Source of the DNA: Deltaproteobacteria bacterium
GTDB lineage: Bacteria; Desulfobacterota; Binatia; UBA9968; JAJDTQ01
Reading direction: 5' to 3'
DNA: 34,125 bases
Assembly (NCBI GenBank): GCA_028821115.1
Contig: JAPPHF010000061.1
Location: forward strand, 1-34,125
In this document: piece after piece, positions 23,694 through 31,398 of the stretch
Layout: the number at the start of each line of letters is the position of its first letter
Position numbering within the stretch: the stretch's first letter is position 1
Program-made: the position numbers and the translations under genes
Notes under the pieces: model-generated
What the model saw: the letters and a program-made list of their open reading frames with translations, nothing else
Database searches by the model: none
Told to the model about the DNA's origin: nothing

Positions 23694-26585
23694 TCAGGCC
23701 CCGGCTTCCCGGGCGTCTTCCCACAGCACCTCCACCGGATGGAGCGCCCGGCGCCCGGTGAGATGCTCGATCTGCTGCCGGCAGGATATCCCCGACGCCA
23801 CCACGCGCGCGTCCTCGGGGGCGGCCTCCACCGCCGGCACCAAGCGGCGGTTGGCGATGGCCACGGACACGTCGTAGTGTTCCTTCTCGAAGCCGAAGGA
23901 GCCGGCCATGCCGCAGCAGCCGGAATCCACCTCGCGCACCTCGTGGCCGGCTTCCCGCAGTACCGACACCGTGGGCGTCATGCCCACCAAGGCCTTCTGG
24001 TGGCAGTGGCCGTGCAGCACCACCGGCGGCCTGGCGTCGCCGCCGTTCTTCAAAGCGCCCACCGCCTCGTCGCGTATCAGCAGCTCCTCGATGAGCAACG
24101 TGTGGCCTGCGACCATGCGCGACGGCTCGTTGCGCAGCAGGTCGGGGTACTCGTCCCGGAGCGTCAGGATGCAGGAAGGCTCCAGGCCCACCACCCGCAC
24201 TCCCTGCTCCACGTGGGGCAGCAGCCGGGCGACGTTCCAGGCGGCGTGGTCCTTGGCGTCCTGCAGCATGCCCTTGGAGATCATCGGGCGGCCGCAGCAG
24301 CGCCGCGGCACGGTCATCACCCGGTAGCCGAGATGCTCCAGCAGGTGGGTGGCCGCCACCGCCACGTCGGGCGTGTTGTAGGTGTTGAAGGTGTCGTGGA
24401 ACAGGATCACCGAGCCGCGGGAGCCGCTTCCCGCGGCATCGCGCTTGTTCCACCAAGTCTCGAAGTTGTTGCGCGCGAAGCTCGGCAACGGGCGCCTGCG
24501 GTCGATGCCCAGGAAGCGGTCCAGGAACCAGCGGCTGATGAAGCTGCCGTTGACCCGGTTCGTGACCGGCGCCGTCAACGAGCCCCAGCGGCTCAGGGCG
24601 CCGATGCGGCCGAACAGGCGGCTCCGCAGCGACACCCCGTGCACCTGCTGGTAGTGGTGCAGGAACTCGTACTTGAGCTTGGCCATGTCGACGTTGGAGG
24701 GGCACTCGGCCTTGCAGCCCTTGCACTCGAGGCACAGGTCCAGCACCTCGTGGAGCCGCTCGCCGGTGAACTCGGAGCGCGGCACCTTGCCGGACAACAC
24801 CGCGCGGAAGGCGGTGGCGCGCCCGCGGGTGGAGTGCTCCTCCTCCATTGTAGCCATGTAGGACGGGCACATGGTGCCGCCCAGGGTCTTGCGGCAGGCG
24901 CCGGTGCCGTTGCACATCTCCACCGCCGCCACGAAACCGCCCTGGTCGCTGAAGTCCAGCATCGTGTCCGGCTCCCAGGTCTTGTAGGAGGTGCCGTAGC
25001 GGAGCGAATCGGTCATGGGCGGCGCGTCCACGATCTTGCCGGGATTGAGCAGGTTGTCGGGATCGAACAGGCGCTTGACCTTGCGGAACTCCTGGTACAG
25101 CTCGGGGCCGAAGAGCTTCTCGTTCAGGTGGCTGCGGGCCAGGCCGTCGCCGTGCTCGCCGGACATGGCGCCGCCAAACTCCATCACCAAGTCCGAGATC
25201 TCGCGGGAGATCACCGTCATCTTCTCCACCTCGCCCGCTTCCTTGAGGTTGATGAACGGGCGGATGTGCATGCAGCCCACGGAGCAGTGGCCGTAGTAGC
25301 CGGCGCGGACGCCGTGGCTGCCGAGGATGCCGCGGAAGCGCTTGATGAACTCGGGCAGCCTCACCGGGTCCACCGCGGTGTCCTCGACGAACGCGATGGG
25401 CTTCTTCTCTCCCTTGATGCCCAGCAGGAGCCCCAGGCCGGCCTTGCGCACGCCCCAGATCTGATTCACCTCCCGTGGCTCGTAGGCCACGGAGGCGGCG
25501 TAGCCCATGCGCTCGCGCTGGCGGATCACCTCCAGCTTGTCGACCTTGTCGCGGACCTCCTCCAGGGTGTCGCCGTCGTATTCCACCATGAGGATGGCGT
25601 CCGGGTCGCCCTGCACGAAGCCCAGCCGCTTGGACTGCTCGATGTTGTTGCGCGCCAGGTCCAGGATGGGCTTGTCGGTGAGCTCCATGGCGTAGGGGTC
25701 GGTGGCGAGGATGGTTTCGGACACCGCCAGCGCGTCCTGGAGGTCGTGGAAGTGGATGACGTCCAGGGCGGTGAACTTCGGCTTGGGCACCAGCCGCATC
25801 TTGGCTTCCACCACGCACGCGAGGGTGCCCTCGGAGCCCACGATCAGGCGCGAGAGGTTGAACGGCTGGTCCTTGGTGAACTCGTCCAGATTGTAGCCCG
25901 AGACCCGCCGCATGAGCTTGGGATAGCGCTCCGCGATGAGCCCGCCGGCGGACTCCACCAGCGGCGGGAGCTGCTGGTAGATGCGGTTTTCCAGCCCCTT
26001 CCCTCCCTGCCTGGCGGCGAGCCCGTCCGTCGAGAGGTCCGTCAGCACCGCCTCGCTTCCGTCGGCCAGGAGCACGGTCAGCTCCAGCACGTGGTCCAGG
26101 GTTTTGCCGTAGACGACGGAATGGGCGCCGGCCGAGTTGTTGCCGATCATGCCGCCGATGGTGGCCCGGTTCGAGGTGGAGGTGTCCGGCCCGAAGAGCA
26201 TCCCCATGGGCGCCACGTGGGAATTAAGGGCGTCCTGGACCAGCCCCGGCTGGACGCGGGCCCAGAGCTCCTCCTGGTTCGTTTCCAGCACCTGGTTCAT
26301 GTACTTCGAGAAGTCCATGACGATGGCGTGGCCCACGGTCTGGCCCGCCAGTGAGGTGCCGCCGCCCCGGGCCAGCACCGGCACCCTGTGCCGGTTGGCC
26401 ACCTCGATGACCGCCTGCACGTCGCCCTTGTGCCTAGGGATCACCACGCCCACCGGCTCCATCTGGTAGATGGACGCATCGGTGGCGTAGAGCAGCCGCG
26501 AGTAGTGGTCGAACCGTACCTCGCCCTCCACCCGCTTGCGGAGCTCGGCCTCGGTCTCCCGGTAATCCTGCACTTCACGCGCCAT
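23694..26585 (-). CDS. FAD- and Fe-S-binding D-2-hydroxyacid dehydrogenase (YdiJ-like)
   Basis: The 963-residue flavo-iron-sulfur enzyme has three parts. The N-terminal PCMH-type FAD domain includes V-L-A-R-G-G-G-T-S-L-A-G-Q near residue 70-82, followed by the FAD-oxidase C-terminal domain. The middle ferredoxin-like part has C-N-G-T-G-A-C and M-C-P-S-Y near 560-575 and C-L-E-C-K-G-C-K-A-E-C-P near 615-626. The C-terminal CCG region has E-P-S-C near 800, H-G-H-C-H-Q-K near 860 and D-S-G-C-C-G-M near 888. This is the organisation of YdiJ, shown to oxidise D-2-hydroxyglutarate, and of some D-lactate dehydrogenases. The ATG at 26585 has GAGGAG 8 bases upstream. It heads a likely operon with the threonine-synthase-like and LLM genes. 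Confidence 0.94.
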   Translation of the reverse strand: MAREVQDYRETEAELRKRVEGEVRFDHYSRLLYATDASIYQMEPVGVVIPRHKGDVQAVIEVANRHRVPVLARGGGTSLAGQTVGHAIVMDFSKYMNQVLETNQEELWARVQPGLVQDALNSHVAPMGMLFGPDTSTSNRATIGGMIGNNSAGAHSVVYGKTLDHVLELTVLLADGSEAVLTDLSTDGLAARQGGKGLENRIYQQLPPLVESAGGLIAERYPKLMRRVSGYNLDEFTKDQPFNLSRLIVGSEGTLACVVEAKMRLVPKPKFTALDVIHFHDLQDALAVSETILATDPYAMELTDKPILDLARNNIEQSKRLGFVQGDPDAILMVEYDGDTLEEVRDKVDKLEVIRQRERMGYAASVAYEPREVNQIWGVRKAGLGLLLGIKGEKKPIAFVEDTAVDPVRLPEFIKRFRGILGSHGVRAGYYGHCSVGCMHIRPFINLKEAGEVEKMTVISREISDLVMEFGGAMSGEHGDGLARSHLNEKLFGPELYQEFRKVKRLFDPDNLLNPGKIVDAPPMTDSLRYGTSYKTWEPDTMLDFSDQGGFVAAVEMCNGTGACRKTLGGTMCPSYMATMEEEHSTRGRATAFRAVLSGKVPRSEFTGERLHEVLDLCLECKGCKAECPSNVDMAKLKYEFLHHYQQVHGVSLRSRLFGRIGALSRWGSLTAPVTNRVNGSFISRWFLDRFLGIDRRRPLPSFARNNFETWWNKRDAAGSGSRGSVILFHDTFNTYNTPDVAVAATHLLEHLGYRVMTVPRRCCGRPMISKGMLQDAKDHAAWNVARLLPHVEQGVRVVGLEPSCILTLRDEYPDLLRNEPSRMVAGHTLLIEELLIRDEAVGALKNGGDARPPVVLHGHCHQKALVGMTPTVSVLREAGHEVREVDSGCCGMAGSFGFEKEHYDVSVAIANRRLVPAVEAAPEDARVVASGISCRQQIEHLTGRRALHPVEVLWEDAREAGA

Positions 26586-26661
26586 GGGAAATGCTCCTCG
26601 CCGCCACCCCGTCACGAACGAGATGGCGATGGCTCAGGTATCCCCGCCTCTGCGGAAAGAC

Positions 26662-26955
26662 TCAGTCGATGGGATCGTACCGCTTGACCACGGCCCGCGC
26701 GCCCTGCAGCGCCCGCGCATGTGTCTGGATGGCCTGGTGGTCCTCGCTTTCGCGATAGCGATCGATGTCTTCCTGGCTATCCCACTCGGCGTAGGAGATG
26801 TATTCTCCCGGGGAATCGATGCACTTCAGCAACTGCTCGGACTTGCAGCCCGGCTGAGCGAGCATGCGCGGGCCGCAATCCTCTTTCCATATGCGCTCCG
26901 CCTCCGCGGCTTGGCCGGGGTCGACGTTGACGTGGATCAATCTGACGATGGACAT
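26662..26955 (-). CDS. antibiotic biosynthesis monooxygenase (ABM) domain protein
   Basis: The 97-residue ferredoxin-like-fold protein opens with a beta strand (I-V-R-L-I-H-V-N-V-D-P-G), has P-G-C-K-S-E-Q-L and Y-I-S-Y-A-E-W-D-S-Q-E-D-I-D-R-Y, the usual W and Y signature of ABM/quinol monooxygenase-like proteins. These small cofactor-free enzymes oxidise quinols or polyketides, though many have other roles. AGGAGG lies upstream of the ATG. It is 76 bases upstream of the YdiJ-like gene on the same strand and may be the first gene of that unit. Confidence 0.9.
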   Translation of the reverse strand: MSIVRLIHVNVDPGQAAEAERIWKEDCGPRMLAQPGCKSEQLLKCIDSPGEYISYAEWDSQEDIDRYRESEDHQAIQTHARALQGARAVVKRYDPID

Positions 26956-27102
26956 ATCAAGTCCTCCTCTTTGCGATTCGTCTGTTACGGTTTATTGCAA
27001 CTCTTCCGTATACCACAAGCGACTCGGAAGTTGATGAGAATTGGCGTACGGTCAAGTAGTCGGTTGGCTACAGCGAATCAACCCCAGTCCCTTGGAACCG
27101 GC

Positions 27103-27225
27103 TCGACGCAAATTGAGACAGGTAGACGAACCGGTTCGGCGAGAACACTCTCCTCGATCGCGGGAGCGATGGATGTTGAGGTTGATGATCTGATCCGAGC
27201 CGCGCGGTCCGAAAGGACTGCTCAA
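27103..27225 (+). pseudogene. relic of an XRE-family helix-turn-helix regulator
   Basis: In this frame the translation reads Q-I-E-T-G-R-R-T-G-S-A-R-T-L-S-S-I-A-G-A-M, then D-V-E-V-D-D-L-I. It matches, residue for residue in spacing, the second half of the Cro/C1-type HTH domain (consensus i-E-x-G-x-r-x-p-S-x-x-T-L-x-x-I-A-x-A-L-x-V-x-x-d-x-L). The first half (helices 1-3, including the recognition helix) is not found upstream in any of the three plus frames. There is no start codon with ribosome binding site, and the segment runs into the 3' end of the opposite-strand toxin gene. The 266-base gap 26956-27221 otherwise holds nothing I recognise. Confidence 0.55.
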
Positions 27226-27575
27226 TCACGCACGCGAATCCTCGACTCCTCCACGATCCAGAGCTGGCCGTCGACGGAGCCGGTGGAAAGCTGCTCAAGA
27301 AACCGCGCTCCAATTTCCAGAAGATGGTCGCGTGCTTGATTGTCCAGTCGAAACACGACGATTCCCGGATATGCGCCGGGCCGATATGTTCGGATGTCCG
27401 AAAAGTCACCATCGAGCGTCACGATTGCGCGGCGCTCCTGAACACAGACGGTCGCCAGGTCCGGATCGCTTACGCCGCCCAGTTGCTGATCGAGAACGGT
27501 CACCGCATCGTGACCCGCCCTATTAAACAACTCCGCCATTTCTGCGGGAAGGTTTTCGTCCAGCTTGAACCGCAC
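27222..27575 (-). CDS. DUF5615 PIN-like toxin-type protein
   Basis: The 117-residue protein has the compact PIN-like fold of DUF5615: Asp6 and Glu7 in K-L-D-E-N-L-P, a helix ending A-G-H-D-A, the D-P-D-L segment, then Asp55 and Asp57 in V-T-L-D-G-D-F-S-D, and P-G-I-V-V-F-R-L near the end. The acidic residues fit a metal-dependent RNase site. It follows the DUF433 gene by 12 bases on the same strand, the standard layout of these pairs (antitoxin first). It is presumed to be the toxin of a VapC-like module; activity is inferred from the family, not shown. Confidence 0.92.
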   Translation of the reverse strand: MRFKLDENLPAEMAELFNRAGHDAVTVLDQQLGGVSDPDLATVCVQERRAIVTLDGDFSDIRTYRPGAYPGIVVFRLDNQARDHLLEIGARFLEQLSTGSVDGQLWIVEESRIRVRD

Positions 27576-27587
27576 TAGGGCTGTCCC

Positions 27588-27842
<255 letters not shown>

Positions 27843-27883
27843 GGTACGCGAAAACGGCCTCAGTTCCAATAAGGGGGCGTTCG

Positions 27884-28573
27884 CTAGCCGTCGAGAAGTT
27901 CCCGGGCCGTGCGAAAGACGCCGTGGAACATGGGCACGGTGAGTTTGCCGGTGAAGGTGTTCTGCTGGCTGGGGTGGTAGGAGCCCAGAAGGGTCAAGCC
28001 GTTGTCGAGGTCGTGGCGGATGTCGTGGCCGAATTTCGGGCGGGGCCGGGGAATCGGTTGTCCTGCCTCGGCCGCCGCCTTGAGGTAAGAGTCGAAGGCG
28101 ATCTTGCCGAGAGCGATGACCACCCTGAGACGGCGGAGCAGCCGGAGGTCGCGGACCAGGTAGCCGCGGCAGTTGTCGAACTCGTCACGGGCGGGCTTGT
28201 TGGCGGGGGGCGCGCAGCGGACCGCGGCGGAGATGTAGCAGTCGGTGAGCTCCAGGCCGTCGTCGCGGTCCACGGACTCGGGCTGGTTGGCGAAGCCGTG
28301 CTCGAAGAGCGCGCGGTAGAGCCAGTCGCCGCTGCGGTCTCCGGTAAACATCCGGCCGGTGCGGTTGCCGCCGTGGGCGGCGGGCGCCAGACCCACGATC
28401 AGGAGCCGCGCGGCGCCGTCGCCGAAGCCGGGCAGAGGCCGGCCCCAGTACTTGTGGCCATGATAGCGGCGCGGCGGATTGGCCGCGGTTTCGGCCCGCC
28501 AGGCCACCAGCCGGGGGCACCTCCGGCACCGGATCGCCGCCCGGTTGACGCGTGTCAGGGAGTCCTTTTTCAT
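27884..28573 (-). CDS. type 5 uracil-DNA glycosylase (UdgB-like)
   Basis: The 229-residue DNA repair enzyme removes uracil and other deaminated bases. The N-terminal C-R-R-C pair (Cys16, Cys19) with Cys120 and Cys135 makes the [4Fe-4S] ligand set of UDG families 4 and 5. The motif G-L-A-P-A-A-H-G-G-N-R-T-G-R-M-F-T-G-D (61-79), with A rather than E at the position before H, and Y-H-P-S-Q-Q-N at the C-terminal motif are typical of family 5. The start at ATG 28573 gives the normal length; the frame is open to 28747 but the extra part is not conserved-looking, and it would run back across the divergent sdh promoter. The Shine-Dalgarno is weak, and an ATG at 28594 is an alternative. Confidence 0.92.
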   Translation of the reverse strand: MKKDSLTRVNRAAIRCRRCPRLVAWRAETAANPPRRYHGHKYWGRPLPGFGDGAARLLIVGLAPAAHGGNRTGRMFTGDRSGDWLYRALFEHGFANQPESVDRDDGLELTDCYISAAVRCAPPANKPARDEFDNCRGYLVRDLRLLRRLRVVIALGKIAFDSYLKAAAEAGQPIPRPRPKFGHDIRHDLDNGLTLLGSYHPSQQNTFTGKLTVPMFHGVFRTARELLDG

Positions 28574-28680
28574 ACGCGTCACGGCATAGCGCATCGGCCG
28601 CCCGCGCGCCACCGGGGGACCCGCGCCGAGGGGTTGACGCGGTCTGTCGCAAGGCCTCGGGGAAGGCCCGAAAACCCACC

Positions 28681-28710
28681 TTGACGCGTCCGAGCGGGTT
28701 TTGCTATACC
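28681..28710 (+). promoter_or_regulatory. probable sigma70 promoter of the complex-II-like operon
   Basis: TTGACG (28681-28686, five of six) and TATACC (28705-28710, four of six) are separated by 18 bases. Transcription would start near 28717, about 48 bases before the GTG at 28765. Confidence 0.5.
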
Positions 28711-28764
28711 CCTCGAAAACGCAATGAATTTGCGTTCCTCTCGCCAAAGAAAAGGGGATCCCCA

Positions 28765-30375
28765 GTGCCGCAATTTGACGTTCTCGTTATCGGTGGAGGC
28801 GCATCCGGTCTGCGCGCGGCCATCGCCGCCAAGCGCGCCGGGGCGTCGGTGGCGGTGCTGAGCAAGGTCCATCCGCTGCGAACCAACTCGGCGCTGTCCC
28901 CGGGCGGCCTGAACGCGCCCCTGGGCAGCGACGACTCCGCGGAAAAATTCGCCCAGGATATCAGAAGCGCCGGCGACGGCCTGTGCGACACCGAGGCCGT
29001 GAACATTCTGGCGGCGGACGCGGCCCGAGAGGTCATCTGGCTCGAGCGCGTCGGCGTTCCTTTCAACCGCGATGCCGAGGGGCGTATCGACCGCCGCGCG
29101 TTGGGTTCCAGCAGCGTGCAGCGCGCCGCCTATGCCGACGACCGTACCGGCCACATGGTCCTCCACGTGCTGCACGAGCAATTCCAGAGAGAGGACATCC
29201 CCTGTTTCAGCGAATGGTTCGTCACCTCGCTGATCCAGGACGGCGGGGCGTGCACCGGAGCGGTGGCCCTGGGGCACAGGAGCGGCCAGCTCGAAACCTT
29301 CGCGGCCGGCGCGGTGGTCCTCGCCACCGGGGGCGCCACCCAGCTGTACCGTCCGTGCACCTCGGCCGTGGGCACCACCGGCGACGGCCTCATGCTCGCC
29401 TACGACTTGGGCGTCGGCCTGGTGGACCTGGAGATGGTGCAGTTCCATCCCACGGTGTACAGCACGGACCGGACGGCGCTCGTCAGCGAAGCGGCCCTGA
29501 GCGAAGGCGCGCAACTCGTCAACGAGGCGGGCGACGCGGTGGTGGATGCCGCCGGGCTCTCCAGGGCGGAACTGGCGGCGGCGGTCCACAAGGCGGGCCA
29601 CAACGGCGGCGGGCCGGTGTCCCTCGACCTTCGCCCGGTTGCGGACCTGGCGTCGCGCTTTCCCGGGGCGCTGGAGGTGGTCAAGTCCATGGCCGGCATC
29701 GACGCGTCCCAGAATCCGGTTCCGGTTCAGCCGGTGGCGCACCGGCCCATGGGCGGCATCGAGACCAACGCGGCCGGCGAGACCTCGGTGTCCGGGCTCT
29801 ACGCCGTCGGCGAGTGCGCCCACAACGGCCTCAACGGCGCCGGACGGCTTCCGGGCAACACCCTCACCGAAGCGGTGGTGTTCGGTAAGCGGGTGGGGGA
29901 AGCGGCGGCGTCCCACGCCAGGTCGGCGGGCGCCAAGGAGGCGGCCGGCTCGGCCGCGCGGGACAACGAACGGCTGGCGGAGATCACCTCCGGAGGCTCG
30001 TCCGGCGACACCCTGGGCACCATCCATCGCGAGTTGGGCGAGCTGATGAGCGCCAACCTCGGGGTGACCCGCACGGATGCGGGGCTGGCCGAGGCCCAGG
30101 ACAAGATCCGCGCGCTGCAGCAGCGCCACGCCGCGCTTCGCGTCAACAACAAGTCGCGAATCTACAACTATGCGCTGGCGGGCCATATCGAGCTTGGGAA
30201 CCTCCTCAAGCTGGCGGAGGCCACGGCGCTGGCAGCCCGGGGCCGCGCCGAGAGCCGCGGCGCCCATCTCAGAAGCGACCATCCGGAGAAGGACGACTCG
30301 AACTGGAAGGCGCACACCGTGGTGCGCTCGCAGGACGGCTCGCCGAAGCTCGATACCCGGCCGGTATCGGCGTAA
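28765..30375 (+). CDS. SdhA/FrdA-like flavoprotein without the covalent-FAD histidine
   Basis: The 536-residue flavoprotein has the FAD motif V-I-G-G-G-A-S-G at 8-15. Dicarboxylate-site residues of the SdhA/FrdA family are present: His228 in Q-F-H-P-T, Arg267, His326 in H-R-P-M-G-G-I-E-T-N and Arg361 in G-A-G-R-L-P-G-N-T-L. The C-terminus has the SdhA block E-S-R-G-A-H-L-R-S-D-H-P-E-K-D-D. However, where SdhA has the FAD-linking histidine (H-T-V-A-A-Q-G-G), this protein has Asn41, so FAD is probably bound non-covalently, as in soluble fumarate reductases and L-aspartate oxidase. The GTG start has AAGGGG 8 bases upstream. It is the first gene of the run and 66 bases before sdhB. It may be the dehydrogenase subunit of an A-B-E complex or an oxidase-like paralogue. 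Confidence 0.93.
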   Translation: MPQFDVLVIGGGASGLRAAIAAKRAGASVAVLSKVHPLRTNSALSPGGLNAPLGSDDSAEKFAQDIRSAGDGLCDTEAVNILAADAAREVIWLERVGVPFNRDAEGRIDRRALGSSSVQRAAYADDRTGHMVLHVLHEQFQREDIPCFSEWFVTSLIQDGGACTGAVALGHRSGQLETFAAGAVVLATGGATQLYRPCTSAVGTTGDGLMLAYDLGVGLVDLEMVQFHPTVYSTDRTALVSEAALSEGAQLVNEAGDAVVDAAGLSRAELAAAVHKAGHNGGGPVSLDLRPVADLASRFPGALEVVKSMAGIDASQNPVPVQPVAHRPMGGIETNAAGETSVSGLYAVGECAHNGLNGAGRLPGNTLTEAVVFGKRVGEAAASHARSAGAKEAAGSAARDNERLAEITSGGSSGDTLGTIHRELGELMSANLGVTRTDAGLAEAQDKIRALQQRHAALRVNNKSRIYNYALAGHIELGNLLKLAEATALAARGRAESRGAHLRSDHPEKDDSNWKAHTVVRSQDGSPKLDTRPVSA

Positions 30376-30441
30376 CGGCGGGCACGACGCCCGCACGTCC
30401 GCGCGCGGACAACGGCGGGAGGCGCCGGCCAAGGAGGACTC

Positions 30442-31398
30442 ATGGAAGTCACCTACAAGATCAATCGCAAGGACCCGGAGAACGGCGGCGAGTCGGGCTA
30501 CGCCACCTACCAGGTGGACCTGCCCGAGGACGCCACGGTCCTGGACGGGCTCCAGAAGATCCGCGACGAGCAGGATGACAGCCTGGCTTTCCGCGCCTCC
30601 TGTTGCCAGGGCACCTGCGGCGAGTGCGCGGTGCGCATCAACTACAAGGCCCAGTTCACCTGCACCACCCGGATCGGCGACGTCACCAAGAAGGCCCCGG
30701 AGGTCCAGTTGGATCCGGTGCGCAACATCTCGGTGATCAAGGACCTGGTGTTCGACATGGACGCCTTCACCTGGGACAAGATGGCCGCCGTAAAGCCCTG
30801 GATGGAGCCGGACGAGGAGTTCGCGCCCACCGAGAACATCGTGTCCGAGAAGGACATGGCGGACGTGCGCAAGACCATGAGCTGCTACCAGTGCGGCCTG
30901 TGCGACGAGGGGTGCGCGGTGCTTCCGGTGAACTTCGACTTCCTCGGGCCCGGCGCCATGGTCAAGAGCTACCGCTTCGTCATGGACCCGCGGGAGAGCG
31001 GCGCCCAGATGGACGCCCGCATGAAGGTGGTGGAGCAACCCCAGGGGCTTTGGGACTGCGTCCACTGCTACGAGGCCGACGGCAAGTGCCCGCGCGGGCT
31101 GACTCCCTCCACCAAGATCATGGAAATACGCGACGTGTCCTTCAAGGAAGGCATCAAGAACGAGAAGGTCGGCCGGCACCACGCGAGCTTCATCAACTCG
31201 GTGAAGCAGACCGGCTGGCTCGACGAGCGCAAGCTGGTCATGGAGACCGAAGGCTTGACCAACGTCGCCGGACTGATGAAGCTGCTGCCCACCGCGGTGC
31301 GCGCCATGCGGCGCGGGAAAATGCCCGGCCGTCACGAGAAGCGCCCCGGGGCCGATCAAATCAAGCGCATTATCGAAAAAGCGGAGGAGTCCAAGTGA
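30442..31398 (+). CDS. sdhB: succinate dehydrogenase/fumarate reductase-type iron-sulfur subunit
   Basis: The 318-residue Fe-S subunit passes electrons from the flavoprotein. The [2Fe-2S] domain has Cys54/Cys55, Cys59, Cys62 and Cys74 in C-C-Q-G-T-C-G-E-C and F-T-C-T-T. The second domain has C-Y-Q-C-G-L-C-D-E-G-C (Cys148, 151, 154, 158), then C-V-H-C-Y-E-A-D-G-K-C-P (Cys206, 209, 216). In E. coli SdhB the cysteines of the last group lie at positions equivalent to 206, 212 and 216; here 212 is alanine and 209 is cysteine, so the third cluster has an altered ligand set. It is longer than usual (about 240) with a C-terminal extension of about 70 charged residues. AAGGAGG precedes the ATG. It overlaps the next gene by 4 bases. 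Confidence 0.95.
   Translation: MEVTYKINRKDPENGGESGYATYQVDLPEDATVLDGLQKIRDEQDDSLAFRASCCQGTCGECAVRINYKAQFTCTTRIGDVTKKAPEVQLDPVRNISVIKDLVFDMDAFTWDKMAAVKPWMEPDEEFAPTENIVSEKDMADVRKTMSCYQCGLCDEGCAVLPVNFDFLGPGAMVKSYRFVMDPRESGAQMDARMKVVEQPQGLWDCVHCYEADGKCPRGLTPSTKIMEIRDVSFKEGIKNEKVGRHHASFINSVKQTGWLDERKLVMETEGLTNVAGLMKLLPTAVRAMRRGKMPGRHEKRPGADQIKRIIEKAEESK

Noticed and set aside
22408-25818. very long open frame in a second minus-strand frame across the YdiJ-like and threonine-synthase-like genes
   Set aside because: The translation is R/G/A/P-rich and without domains, whereas the other minus frames encode complete enzymes.
28574-28747. N-terminal extension of the uracil-DNA glycosylase
   Set aside because: It is proline/arginine-rich without the family's cysteine motif and would cover the divergent promoter; the family begins near the C-R-R-C pair.
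28579-31359. 926-codon open frame antisense to the flavoprotein and sdhB genes
   Set aside because: It has no motifs, and the plus strand encodes two full enzymes with ribosome binding sites and a promoter.
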